A stretch of 64,000 nucleotides of DNA from assembly GCF_900141825.1 (NCBI RefSeq), contig NZ_FQYQ01000003.1, forward strand, positions 62,001-126,000, given 5' to 3'. Both the position numbers and the translations under genes were made by a program. The notes beneath the pieces are model-generated. The model saw nothing but the letters and a program-made list of their open reading frames with translations, ran no database searches and was not told where the DNA came from. Of the stretch, positions 15,433 to 23,960 are shown piece by piece. Every line of letters starts with the position of its first letter. Within the stretch, counting starts at the first letter, position 1. Source of the stretch: Pseudobutyrivibrio xylanivorans DSM 14809 (GTDB taxonomy: Bacteria > Bacillota > Clostridia > Lachnospirales > Lachnospiraceae).

Positions 15433-16983
15433 TTAATCCTCTAGCTGATAAATAAATGATAACGACTCATCTTCTTTAACTAAAATATTATGTATATCCT
15501 CTATTAATTCTGCCACATCACTGGTCCTTTGAAAATAGCTCTTTTCAATACAATAAACGCTATTTTCTTTGACAGCCTTGAAATCTGCTAATATTTCGGC
15601 CTTTGCGACTAATTCGTCTATAGAAGAAAGTTCGCCCTCTATTGTGCTGTTATATATAAGCACATCTGCATCTGCCGCCTGAAGATAGAAATCCTCCATA
15701 GTAATCTTAACAGTGGATACTGCAGTGTCTTCAGACTCATTGATATTTGTTGGGACATAATTACCACCTGCCATCCCAACCATTGTAGAAATATAGTCTC
15801 CTGGGCGTCTTACCACCACCTGACCATTAGATGAAATAGAAAATACAGCAACTTTCAACCCTGTATTGGATTTTTCCTCCACTTTGCCTACTCGTTTAAC
15901 CTGTTTTTCGAAGATATCGTTGGCCTCATCCATTTTGTTATATAAAAGACCATAAAATTTAATCCACTCAAGTCGTCCAAGTGGATTTTTTTCGTAGCTA
16001 GACTGCTCTACAATAACAGGTATTCCCAATGCTTCCAGCTTTTCCTTAACGGACGGCTTGTGATAAATCATTGTATTTTCAATGGCAAGATTGCAGCCTT
16101 CTGTAAGAAGCAGCTCGTAATCAGGCGCTGAATACTTTCCGGCATAAAGAATATCTTTACTTTTCATAAGCTTCTTCGCCTGTGGAATATACCAGTCATT
16201 AATGTCCGTACCAGAAAGTCTTACATTTGATAAGGCATCAATGGATTCTAATAAATCCATCACAGATGTAGATACAAGATATGTCTTATCAATTGCACCA
16301 AGGACTGTTGCCCCCTTTACATTTCCTTTAAAGGTTCCTGCTTTTTCAGGGTATATAAAATATTGGGCCGCATCTCCCTCACCAATAGTGATAAATGAAA
16401 ATTGATTTCCATTTTCATCCTGATAGAAATCAACAGAATACTCAGTGGCATACTGAAGCTTTAAAGAAGATACATATGTGTACCCACTCAGGTCTGGCTT
16501 TATGGAAGCTGATTCTGATAATACCTCTTTCTCTGCCGCCGCATCTTCATTTTCATTATCTGGTGAATATACAGTAAGAGTGTACTCTATCTCATGAGGA
16601 GTACTCATGGCTGTAGTATCACCAATTACAGTAAATGCTTTATCAAACTGTGAAAATGGTATCGTAAATACGGAATGCTCCTCAGGTGTAGCCTCATTAT
16701 CAAATCTTACGCCATCAACAAGCATATAGTCATAATGAGAGCTGGACCAAACAAGCTTAACTGTCTTGTTCTCTCCTGTTACTGAAACCTCCGCAGGAGA
16801 TTCCACCGTAGCCTTGCCGCTGCCACCTTCCAAGGTGACCTGACAGCTATAAACTGCACTTTCCTGCCTGGATTCTACAACATTATTCTCTATTAAATTG
16901 TCCTTATTAAAAAAGCTGCAGGCTGTAAGACTCAGAGCCAGCACTGCAGCTATTAAACCAAATTTTTTCAAAAAACACCTCAT
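15433..16983 (-). CDS. Substrate-binding lipoprotein with an extra N-terminal domain (BtuF-like)
   Basis: 516 residues, longer than typical BtuF-like proteins (about 300-350). Signal peptide with lipobox LTAC (Cys22). Residues about 45-145 form a beta-rich domain (CQVTLEGGSGKATV, then YDYMLVDGVRF, FTIPFSQFDKAF, ADTTAMS-like TTAMSTPHEIEYTLTV). Residues about 195-516 match the Fe/B12 periplasmic-binding fold (ILYAGKYSAPDYELLLTEGC, then LGIPVIVEQSSYE, MVGMAGGNYVP). The N-terminal domain shares its pattern of YxxxxxDG, FxIPxxxxDxxF segments with the neighbouring 186-residue lipoprotein. Substrate is inferred to be a corrinoid from the riboswitch and neighbours; not proven. Confidence 0.82.
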   Translation of the reverse strand: MRCFLKKFGLIAAVLALSLTACSFFNKDNLIENNVVESRQESAVYSCQVTLEGGSGKATVESPAEVSVTGENKTVKLVWSSSHYDYMLVDGVRFDNEATPEEHSVFTIPFSQFDKAFTVIGDTTAMSTPHEIEYTLTVYSPDNENEDAAAEKEVLSESASIKPDLSGYTYVSSLKLQYATEYSVDFYQDENGNQFSFITIGEGDAAQYFIYPEKAGTFKGNVKGATVLGAIDKTYLVSTSVMDLLESIDALSNVRLSGTDINDWYIPQAKKLMKSKDILYAGKYSAPDYELLLTEGCNLAIENTMIYHKPSVKEKLEALGIPVIVEQSSYEKNPLGRLEWIKFYGLLYNKMDEANDIFEKQVKRVGKVEEKSNTGLKVAVFSISSNGQVVVRRPGDYISTMVGMAGGNYVPTNINESEDTAVSTVKITMEDFYLQAADADVLIYNSTIEGELSSIDELVAKAEILADFKAVKENSVYCIEKSYFQRTSDVAELIEDIHNILVKEDESLSFIYQLED

Positions 16984-17006
16984 TAACTGCTACTGCAGTC
17001 CCGGAT

Positions 17007-17567
17007 CTATTCTTCTACGACTGGGTTTGTAACACTAACCTTGTGGTCGTACCAAACACCCTTCTCGCCGATAAGAGCAAGATCAAACTCTGTATCTAAA
17101 GAAGCTACTGGAACATCAAAGCCATGAACCATTTCTGAAGTGCCATCGTCATATGTCACTTCGTCATCTGTAGACTGAAGCCAATTAGCCTCATCGCTCT
17201 CAGCATCAGCTGCAAGACCTACATAGAGATTCTGAATCTTGTCTGAAACAAGCGAAATGTGAACTGTAGCCTGACCATCCTTAACAGTAAGAGTACCGTG
17301 ACCATTCATAGCCTCATTTACATGGAACATGCTGCTGTCTGTATTAAAATCTACCTGATATACTCCATCCTCAAGATCGATTCCAGCTACCTCAGTAGCC
17401 TCACTCTCAGTTTCTTCAACTGGCTCTTCCACCTGCTCAGTTTCTGGAGCTGCTGTCTCCTCTACTGCAGTCTGTTCTTCAGTAACCTCTGCTGCCTTAT
17501 TTCCACAGCCTACAAGAGAGGCTGCCATTGTTAAAACTAATGCTAATGCTAAAAATCTGCTTTTCAT
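17007..17567 (-). CDS. Small lipoprotein with a single beta-rich domain
   Basis: 186 residues. Signal peptide MKSRFLALALVLTMAASLVGC with lipobox LVGC (Cys21), then an acidic low-complexity stretch (residues about 25-62), then a domain beginning GIDLEDGVYQVDFNTDSSMF and ending GEKGVWYDHKVSV. The domain resembles the N-terminal part of the binding protein encoded next door (paired LxVxDGxxTVHISL and HGFDVPVASLDTEFDLAL segments). Likely an extracytoplasmic ligand-capture or metal/tetrapyrrole-binding accessory to the transporter; I do not recognise a named family with certainty. Sits 12 nt downstream of cbiK. Confidence 0.75.
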   Translation of the reverse strand: MKSRFLALALVLTMAASLVGCGNKAAEVTEEQTAVEETAAPETEQVEEPVEETESEATEVAGIDLEDGVYQVDFNTDSSMFHVNEAMNGHGTLTVKDGQATVHISLVSDKIQNLYVGLAADAESDEANWLQSTDDEVTYDDGTSEMVHGFDVPVASLDTEFDLALIGEKGVWYDHKVSVTNPVVEE

Positions 17568-17579
17568 TTAATAAATCTC

Positions 17580-18791
17580 CTATAATACTGCCTTTGTGTG
17601 TTCTACATAAATCTTCTGAACATCTTCGATTCCACCAAGTCCTGAAATCTGACAATCAACTGACTCAAAGCTTCCATCTGCTGTAAACATAGACTTCCAA
17701 GAGTCATCATCGTCACCAGCCATATCGTTGTTTGCGTGATCACCAGCAACAACCATAAGTGGACGAAGAACTACCTTTTTGAATCCAGCTTCCTTGACAG
17801 CTGCGATAATATTCTCGCAAGATGTCTCTTCTGGCTCACCTTCAACTGTACCAATAAATACATTCTTATAACCAAGGTCATTCATCTGTGTCTGCATCTG
17901 TGAATATGTAACCTTTGCTGTGTGGCTTGTTCCGTGTCCCATAAATACAAATGCAACACCTTCATCAGCTGCAGCATCAAGACTGTCAAAACCACCTACA
18001 GAAACAGCTTCTGCTACAACAGCCTTTGCAACTGTTTCCTTATCCTTGTTTACCTCAGCTGCATCCTTTCCAACCTGACCAAGAAGTGGCTCTGCAACCT
18101 TTACTGAATCGAACTTATCTGCATATGCATCAACTGCTTCCATAAGCTCATCATACTCTGCACCGTGCATAAGATGTGTAGGCTGAACAACAAGGTTCTT
18201 AACACCATTATCTACTGCTCTATCAAGAGCCTGCTTTACATTATCAATCTTTTCATTATCACGAGCTAAAATGTGATTGATGATAATCTGTGCTGTAAAT
18301 GCACGTCTTACTGACCAATCTGGATTAGCCTCTGCGATAGCCTTTTCTACACCACCGATATCATTTACACGGCTATCATTGAATGATGTACCAAAGCTTA
18401 CTACAAGAATTTCGTTCTCACCGATTTCATCCTGATTTAAAGGATCATCCTTAGATGCATCACCTGTATCTCTACCAAAGTAATCTGGATCAGCTTCCTC
18501 TCCCTCAACTAATTCCTTTTCCTCATCAGTAAGTGCATCCCAAGCTTCCTTAGCTGCCTTACACTGTGCTTCTGTGTCCTCTGTCCACTCCTGAACATAA
18601 ATTGCATCAATTAATTTTGCTACTTCCATTGCTCTGTTTACGTTTGCATCTCCATTAGGCTCTTCAAAAACTGCATCGCTGCTTTCTGTTGAATCGGCTG
18701 TTTCAGTTTTAGCCTCTTCACTAGTTCCACATGCCACAATACTAAAAGACATAGCCGCAACAAGTAAAACACTTAAAACTTTTTTCTTCAT
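17580..18791 (-). CDS. cbiK: Secreted lipoprotein form of anaerobic cobalt chelatase CbiK
   Basis: 403 residues, about 130 longer than cytoplasmic CbiK. N-terminal signal peptide with lipobox IVAC (Cys21), acidic spacer, a helical segment with WDALTDEEKELVEG, then the chelatase domain from about residue 128: ILVVSFGTSFNDSR, VVQPTHLMHGAEYDE with a conserved His, FVFMGHGTSHTAK with the second His, and PLMVVAGDHANNDMAGDD. CbiK inserts Co2+ into sirohydrochlorin. An exported form is known from Desulfovibrio vulgaris (CbiK-P). On the cell surface it could act in metal or tetrapyrrole handling together with the two lipoproteins and the ABC system; whether it still supplies the cytoplasmic pathway is unclear. 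First gene after the cobalamin riboswitch. Confidence 0.9.
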   Translation of the reverse strand: MKKKVLSVLLVAAMSFSIVACGTSEEAKTETADSTESSDAVFEEPNGDANVNRAMEVAKLIDAIYVQEWTEDTEAQCKAAKEAWDALTDEEKELVEGEEADPDYFGRDTGDASKDDPLNQDEIGENEILVVSFGTSFNDSRVNDIGGVEKAIAEANPDWSVRRAFTAQIIINHILARDNEKIDNVKQALDRAVDNGVKNLVVQPTHLMHGAEYDELMEAVDAYADKFDSVKVAEPLLGQVGKDAAEVNKDKETVAKAVVAEAVSVGGFDSLDAAADEGVAFVFMGHGTSHTAKVTYSQMQTQMNDLGYKNVFIGTVEGEPEETSCENIIAAVKEAGFKKVVLRPLMVVAGDHANNDMAGDDDDSWKSMFTADGSFESVDCQISGLGGIEDVQKIYVEHTKAVL

Positions 18792-18821
18792 TTTTTATTA
18801 TACCTCCATTTTTCAGACGGA

Positions 18822-18852
18822 CAAAAATCAAAAGGGTCGCATAGTGCGACCC
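18822..18852 (-). terminator. Rho-independent terminator in the cobalamin-riboswitch expression platform
   Basis: On minus: stem GGGTCGCA / TGCGACCC with a 3-nt loop (arms 18845-18852 and 18834-18841), followed by TTTTGATTTTTG. It lies between the aptamer and cbiK, about 40 nt upstream of the start codon, so it is the likely regulatory terminator: cobalamin binding would favour it and shut off the operon. Confidence 0.8.
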
Positions 18853-18904
18853 TCAATTCAATCAAAATCATGAATTAAGATTTGAAAGTCCGCAAATCAT
18901 TAAT

Positions 18905-19085
18905 TTGAAGACTAGGCAGGTCTCCTGACTTCGATCAACATCTACATTCCCTTCCCAAGCATGCTCAGTGATATAAATGCAGACTCCCTAACACAGTGAC
19001 GGCTTCGCTCTGGATTCTCACCAGATTCCCTTTTCACCCATACCAACTTCGCAAATACGAAATCTATAGGCACCTAATCTTTTGA
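18905..19085 (-). promoter_or_regulatory. Cobalamin riboswitch (AdoCbl-type aptamer)
   Basis: Minus strand reads, in order, TTAGGTGCC, GGGAA...CTGGTGAGAATCCAG, the GCCGTCACTGT core, GGGAAGG and the B12 box AGTCAGGAGACCTGCCTA at about 18911-18928. These are the conserved blocks of the cobalamin aptamer in the right order and spacing. It precedes cbiK and should control the whole cobalamin/transport operon with the terminator at 18822-18852. Confidence 0.95.
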
Positions 19086-19095
19086 AACATATTAA

Positions 19096-19135
19096 ATTCT
19101 ATGAAAAGTTAACACATTTGACATAGTATGTCAAA
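19096..19135 (-). promoter_or_regulatory. Putative promoter of the cobalamin operon overlapping a perfect palindrome
   Basis: ATGTCA (19119-19124), 17-nt spacer, TAGAAT (19096-19101) would start transcription near 19090, just upstream of the riboswitch aptamer, as expected. The -35 hexamer sits within the palindrome TTTGACATA-G-TATGTCAAA (19117-19135), two nt after the stop of the upstream gene. The palindrome could be an operator. Confidence 0.5.
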
Positions 19136-19136
19136 C

Positions 19137-21296
19137 CTAAGAAACGTCACTCTTAATTGCAATAACTGAAACTCCAAAAGCTATATTGTCGTTAACAGGA
19201 TTCTGCCCAATTCTCTTGATATACACATCCATTATAAGTCCTGCTTCTTTTGCGTCTTCAACAAGAACCCAATCCTTTCCTTCATTTGTTTGGACGGCTT
19301 GTAAAAACTGTTCTGATGGAAGAGCTTTCTGCTTAATCATTATATGACCAAGATCAGACTGCTCTACATATCCAAGCTTCACCAGGAAATTTGCAAAGGA
19401 TTTATTATATCGCACTACATATAAGCCATCATTTCTTAACTCTAATATTCCCGTAGGTATCTGCCCCAAAAACTCGTTTGATCCAATGTTAGTAGTATCC
19501 GTTGTAACGTCGAGCTCCATTACATTAGTACGGGTAATGGCATCATAATATGACACTTCTTCTTCCCGTTCTATAACATTTCCTATGTTAGCTTCAGCAA
19601 TTGTATACCACTCATCTAAAGGAATAGGCTTAGCAAAATGGAACCCCTGAAGCTTTCCTGCTCCAACTTCCCTTAAGAACCTAACCTGATCTGCTGTTTC
19701 AACACCTTCCACAACAGTATCTATTCCCAACTGTCTTGCCATTTCGATGAGCTTTGTAATAATGACATGATTCTTTTTATTGGTTGCAAATTCACGTATA
19801 AAACTCATGTCGAATTTAATCAAATCAACATCAATTTTTTGTAGCATGTTAAGGGACGAATATCCACTTCCAAAATCATCCATCCAAACCTTAAATCCAG
19901 CTTCATGGAATCTTCTGATTTGCTCTATTACAAAACCAATCTCTAACGCTGAAACACTTTCTGTTATTTCTATTGTAATTTTATCAGGCGAAATCGAAGA
20001 TTCATCTACTCTCTTTTTAATTTCCTCAACTATATCGCATAATTGAAAATCAAATCTGGATAAATTGATAGACACCGGAACAATAGGATAACCCTTACTT
20101 GCTACCTCTTCCAAATCTCTTAAAACGCACTCCAGAATATATAAATCCAGCTTATGAATAAGCTTAATATCTTCTAATACATATATAAAATGCTGAGGTG
20201 GAATCATACCCCTTACTGGGTCTATCCATCTAGCCAAAGCTTCCTCATCACATGCCTGTCCGTTTACAGCTCTGATTATCTGTTGGTAGTAAGGTTTAAT
20301 CCAACCTTCCTCCATGGCCCTTTCAAAATTATTAATTACATACTCGTAGTTCGTTGCGGATTCATGAATGTTGGCATCATAATAAGAAAATTTAGATACA
20401 TAGGCACCCTTTTCCCTATCACTGGTCATCTTTGCTCTATCAAATGCTGTTGCTGCAGATATTTCCTCAAATGCATCAGAATAAATACCAACATGTATAG
20501 GTACAGTTCTTCCTTCGTTGGCATACTTCATGTCTTCAAATACTTTTTGCAGAATATCCTCCAAGCCCTCAGTTTTAGTGTATACTGCAAAATGGTCAGA
20601 TCCCATTCGTCCGCAATTCTCATTAGTAAAATATTTTTTTAGAGTATTAGCGGTGGCAATTATAAGATTATCGCCCTCTCTAAGTCCATACTTTTCATTA
20701 AAGTATTTCATGCCCTTTAAATCAAAGAATAACATTGCAGGTGCATAGCCCTCTTTGCGATATTTCCGGCCGCCCGCCTCTGCAAGCGAAAGAAAATAAG
20801 ACATGTTTGGCAGGCCTGTAAGAGTATCATAAAAATTATCTCTTATCAGGCTTTCCTTCGTCATAATATCATTGAAATTAGAAGCCAGCTTTTCAGTAAG
20901 CGGATTATCACTATTCAGTCCCTCTACCATATATATAGTAGATGAAAGCATGGTTCCGTTAGGCATAAAGAAATGCTCTCCGTGTGAATGTAAAATCACA
21001 TAATCATTAATGAGCTTTGACATTGTCCTGTATACACAGTCAAAGTTATCGCCTCCAGCAGCAAATTTTAGTGCGGCATCAGCAACTCTGGCTTTATCAT
21101 CTGGATGAGTATCTTTGTACATATCATCATCCAAATATGTAATGACATCTTCTCGCTTCATTCCCATAAGCTTACACATTCCATCAGTAACAAGCAGAGT
21201 TACTACGCGCTTGTCTATGTACTGATATATTGCCATGGCAATATTCAATCTTTCAAGAGCTTCCTTTTCAATTTCCCCAAACTGATACTTCTCCAT
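19137..21296 (-). CDS. c-di-GMP phosphodiesterase: PAS - degenerate GGDEF - EAL - PAS-like
   Basis: 719 residues, cytoplasmic (no membrane helices). Residues about 1-125 resemble a PAS domain; about 155-305 a GGDEF domain whose signature is degenerate (MGSDHF in place of GGDEF), so cyclase activity is unlikely; about 330-575 an EAL domain with the catalytic set intact (EALARW, SINLSRF, ITES, MDDFGSGYSSL, IKFDMSF, VEGVE, KLQGFHFAKP), so c-di-GMP hydrolysis is expected; about 600-715 a C-terminal PAS-like segment (GILELRNDGLYVVRYN). The GGDEF part may act as a GTP sensor, as in other composite proteins. Monocistronic: divergence in function from the cobalamin operon downstream and a terminator upstream. 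Confidence 0.92.
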   Translation of the reverse strand: MEKYQFGEIEKEALERLNIAMAIYQYIDKRVVTLLVTDGMCKLMGMKREDVITYLDDDMYKDTHPDDKARVADAALKFAAGGDNFDCVYRTMSKLINDYVILHSHGEHFFMPNGTMLSSTIYMVEGLNSDNPLTEKLASNFNDIMTKESLIRDNFYDTLTGLPNMSYFLSLAEAGGRKYRKEGYAPAMLFFDLKGMKYFNEKYGLREGDNLIIATANTLKKYFTNENCGRMGSDHFAVYTKTEGLEDILQKVFEDMKYANEGRTVPIHVGIYSDAFEEISAATAFDRAKMTSDREKGAYVSKFSYYDANIHESATNYEYVINNFERAMEEGWIKPYYQQIIRAVNGQACDEEALARWIDPVRGMIPPQHFIYVLEDIKLIHKLDLYILECVLRDLEEVASKGYPIVPVSINLSRFDFQLCDIVEEIKKRVDESSISPDKITIEITESVSALEIGFVIEQIRRFHEAGFKVWMDDFGSGYSSLNMLQKIDVDLIKFDMSFIREFATNKKNHVIITKLIEMARQLGIDTVVEGVETADQVRFLREVGAGKLQGFHFAKPIPLDEWYTIAEANIGNVIEREEEVSYYDAITRTNVMELDVTTDTTNIGSNEFLGQIPTGILELRNDGLYVVRYNKSFANFLVKLGYVEQSDLGHIMIKQKALPSEQFLQAVQTNEGKDWVLVEDAKEAGLIMDVYIKRIGQNPVNDNIAFGVSVIAIKSDVS

Positions 21297-21367
21297 GCTC
21301 TTAATATCCCCTTTTTATACACTAAATAAATAGGCGAAATCACCTATCGTTTAATAGTATAAAAAAA

Positions 21368-21408
21368 AATAATGAATTAACTGTTAAAAAAACAATTAAA
21401 TCATTATT
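21368..21408 (-). terminator. Terminator after the TetM-like/NYN gene
   Basis: Arms of 18 nt (AATAATGATTTAATTGTT on minus and its partner, two mismatches) with a short A/T loop, followed on minus by a run of nine T. Ends the argS-rsmF-yitT-GTPase operon. The remaining 60 nt up to the next gene should hold the promoter of the EAL gene; no convincing hexamers recognised. Confidence 0.75.
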
Positions 21409-21416
21409 TTAAAAAA

Positions 21417-23960
21417 TTATTTTATATCAAACTGCTCTCTAAGCTCCTGAGCCCGTCTTTCAACCTCTTCAATAAATTCTCTAGATGAAATCAGTCTCGC
21501 TCCTGCTCCTCGGATTATTACCTGTTCCAATCCGTCTGAAGTAACTACAGAGATGTCATATTTTTTGCCGTGCTCATGTGTAAATCTTTCAATATAGGCA
21601 TCTGCTGTCTGAGCTTCCGCTGTAAACACCTGATGAATATTAAGATAATCTGAAGCCGTCACCTCATGTCCCTTAACACGATATGCATCAAAAACAGCAA
21701 TAACATTGTAATCTGTCATAGCCTTATAATTGCTAAGAATATCAAGAAGCTTTCCTCTGGCTCCATCAAGATTCACATCTAAAACAGCCTTCAGCTCAGG
21801 CCAGGCGTATATCAAATTGTAGCCATCTACAAGGAGATATTTCTCCTTAGCCCTAACTTCCTTCGGTGCAGTATATACGTAGTCAGAATCTACCCTTCTA
21901 GGTCTGCTGCTATCTCCATAATGCCACCCCTTTTTAGGATTCTTTCCATGATTACTATGTGTAGCCATATGAAGTATCTTATCTATCTCATCTGGATCAA
22001 GCCATTCATCAACAGAGTGATTCATTCTTTTTGTAGCCACAACCTCTGATTCATCCGATGTTTTCTGGCTACGACATGGCACGTGGCATTTTTCTTTAAC
22101 CTCATCCCAATTAACAATAACAGCACTACCGTGAGAACAGAATACGGATGAGGACGGATTGTCCACATCTGAATCAGGATTATAGCCTACAATCTCCTTT
22201 ACTTCCAGGCTGTTATGACAAGGTAGGTATCCATAAAATGTCAGCGACAGCTGCCCCTCTCCCTTAGTGTAGGTAATGAGTTTGGACTGATAATTTCTTA
22301 TCTCCGAAGCAGGAGCAGTACCTGTCAGCTTTGACATACCATTATAATCCTCAGGTACATCAAATGAACCAGACATTGTTTCAATATCAGTCATTGCTCG
22401 TCCAATGGCATCAGATGGAACCAAAAGTTCAAATTTATAGTATGGCTCCAAAATAGTGGTACCTACTTCCATAAGACCTTGTCTTATAGCTCTGTAGGTT
22501 GCCTCTCTGAAATCTCCACCTTCTGTATGTTTTATATGTGACCGTCCACCTACTATAGTAAATTTTATGTCCGTCAGTGGAGCTCCTATTTCAACACCCA
22601 AGTGCTCCTTTTCAAGAATATGAGTTTCAATTAATCTCTGCCAGTTTAGAGCCAAATCGTCTGTGGCAACATCAGATGCCACTACTATTCCACTTCCTGC
22701 CTCTAAAGGTTCCATTAAAATGTGAGCCTCTGCATAATGTCGTAAAGGTTCAAAATGTCCTACACCCTCCACAGAAGCAGCAATAGTTTCTTTGTATAAC
22801 ACCCCAGATTCTTGGAATTCTACATCATAATTTAATTCTCTTTTAATTTTATTAATGAGAATTTCAGTCTGAACCTCACCCATAAGATTCATTTTTATCT
22901 CTTCCTGATGTGGATCCCAGCTAACATTTAAAGAAGGGTCCTCCTCATTAAGTGCAAGTAGCTTAGGGTATGCAAGCTTTGGCACTGTGCCATCTGTAAA
23001 GACAAGCTTATACTGAAGGACAGGTCTTAATGAAAGCTCTGCTCTATTGGCTTCTACTCCAAGTCCTTGTCCTGGGAAGGTTTCCTTTGGACCAACAATA
23101 GCCACCACATCTTTGGCCTCTGCCTTTTCTACCTGTTGATATTTAAGTCCCGAATATATGCGAAGCTCGTTTACTTTTTCGCCATTTGGAAGAACTTCCT
23201 TAACCTTAAGCTCTCCCCCTGTTATTTTTGTAAATGTTAGTCTGGCATCTCTGCCAAGGCTTTCTATTTTATATATTCTTGCACCAAAATCCTTTGCTTT
23301 CTCCATGCCATCTGAAAGTAATGCCATAAAATCCATCAGCTCAATCACACCTTCATTCTTCATGGCTGAGCCAGAAAAAACAGGAATTGTCTTTCGTTCT
23401 AAAACAAGTCTGCATATTGTCTTCTGACTTAAATCCTCAGTCTCTAAAAATTCCTCCATGGCGTCTTCATCTTCCATGGACATTGATTCCTTATCTGTGA
23501 AAACAACACATCTGTCAGAAAGCTGTGTCTTCAAATCCGCCATCACATCATCAAGATTCGCCGTATCCATATCCATTTTATTTACAAAGACAATTGTAGG
23601 AATATTGTTATTTTCCAGAAGTCTAAAGATAGTTTTAGTGTGAGACTGAACACCATCTGTGCCAGAAATCAGAAGAATTGCATAATCAAGAGCCCATATT
23701 GCTCGCTCTACTTCAGTAGCGAAATCCACATGCCCTGGTGTATCTAAAAGAGTGATAGATTGATTATTGTGTTGAAAAACTGCAGGCTTTGAAAAGATGG
23801 TGATTCCTCTGGCCTTTTCCTGAGAATCAGTATCCAAAAAAGCATCCCCATGGTCTACTCGACCAATGGATGCTATCTGGCCTGCATTATACAGAATTGC
23901 TTCGGACAATGTAGTTTTTCCCGCATCTACATGTGCCATTATTCCCCATACTGATTTCAT
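21417..23960 (-). CDS. TetM-like ribosomal-protection GTPase fused to a C-terminal Rae1/YacP NYN endoribonuclease
   Basis: 847 residues. Residues 1 to about 640 follow the TetM/TetO layout of translation GTPases: G1 AHVDAGKTT (9-17), RGITI, DTPGHVDF, NKMD, SGSA; the later domains match TetM's YxSxLxxxTxGxxxxxLxxxGY segment (NYQSKLITYTKGEGQ). A lineage-specific stretch follows (SSVFCSHGSAVIVNWDEV, then a linker with DEWLDPDEIDKIL). Residues 708-847 are a YacP/Rae1-type NYN nuclease: LLVDGYNLIYAWPEL, AVFDAYRVKG, FTAEAQTADAYIE, VTSDGLEQ, RGAGARLISSREF. Rae1 in Bacillus cleaves mRNA in the ribosomal A site, and TetM-type GTPases bind there, so the fusion suggests a ribosome-directed mRNA nuclease. 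It is chromosomal, last in an operon with argS and rsmF; a drug-resistance role is not implied. Overlaps yitT by 1 nt. Confidence 0.88.
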   Translation of the reverse strand: MKSVWGIMAHVDAGKTTLSEAILYNAGQIASIGRVDHGDAFLDTDSQEKARGITIFSKPAVFQHNNQSITLLDTPGHVDFATEVERAIWALDYAILLISGTDGVQSHTKTIFRLLENNNIPTIVFVNKMDMDTANLDDVMADLKTQLSDRCVVFTDKESMSMEDEDAMEEFLETEDLSQKTICRLVLERKTIPVFSGSAMKNEGVIELMDFMALLSDGMEKAKDFGARIYKIESLGRDARLTFTKITGGELKVKEVLPNGEKVNELRIYSGLKYQQVEKAEAKDVVAIVGPKETFPGQGLGVEANRAELSLRPVLQYKLVFTDGTVPKLAYPKLLALNEEDPSLNVSWDPHQEEIKMNLMGEVQTEILINKIKRELNYDVEFQESGVLYKETIAASVEGVGHFEPLRHYAEAHILMEPLEAGSGIVVASDVATDDLALNWQRLIETHILEKEHLGVEIGAPLTDIKFTIVGGRSHIKHTEGGDFREATYRAIRQGLMEVGTTILEPYYKFELLVPSDAIGRAMTDIETMSGSFDVPEDYNGMSKLTGTAPASEIRNYQSKLITYTKGEGQLSLTFYGYLPCHNSLEVKEIVGYNPDSDVDNPSSSVFCSHGSAVIVNWDEVKEKCHVPCRSQKTSDESEVVATKRMNHSVDEWLDPDEIDKILHMATHSNHGKNPKKGWHYGDSSRPRRVDSDYVYTAPKEVRAKEKYLLVDGYNLIYAWPELKAVLDVNLDGARGKLLDILSNYKAMTDYNVIAVFDAYRVKGHEVTASDYLNIHQVFTAEAQTADAYIERFTHEHGKKYDISVVTSDGLEQVIIRGAGARLISSREFIEEVERRAQELREQFDIK

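Noticed and set aside
19137-21296. Active diguanylate cyclase
   Set aside because: The signature is MGSDHF rather than GG(D/E)EF, so only the EAL phosphodiesterase activity is predicted.
21417-23960. Tetracycline-resistance gene (tetM-like)
   Set aside because: Only the GTPase fold is TetM-like; it sits in a housekeeping operon, has an extra segment and an NYN nuclease, and no mobile context. Resistance cannot be claimed from this.
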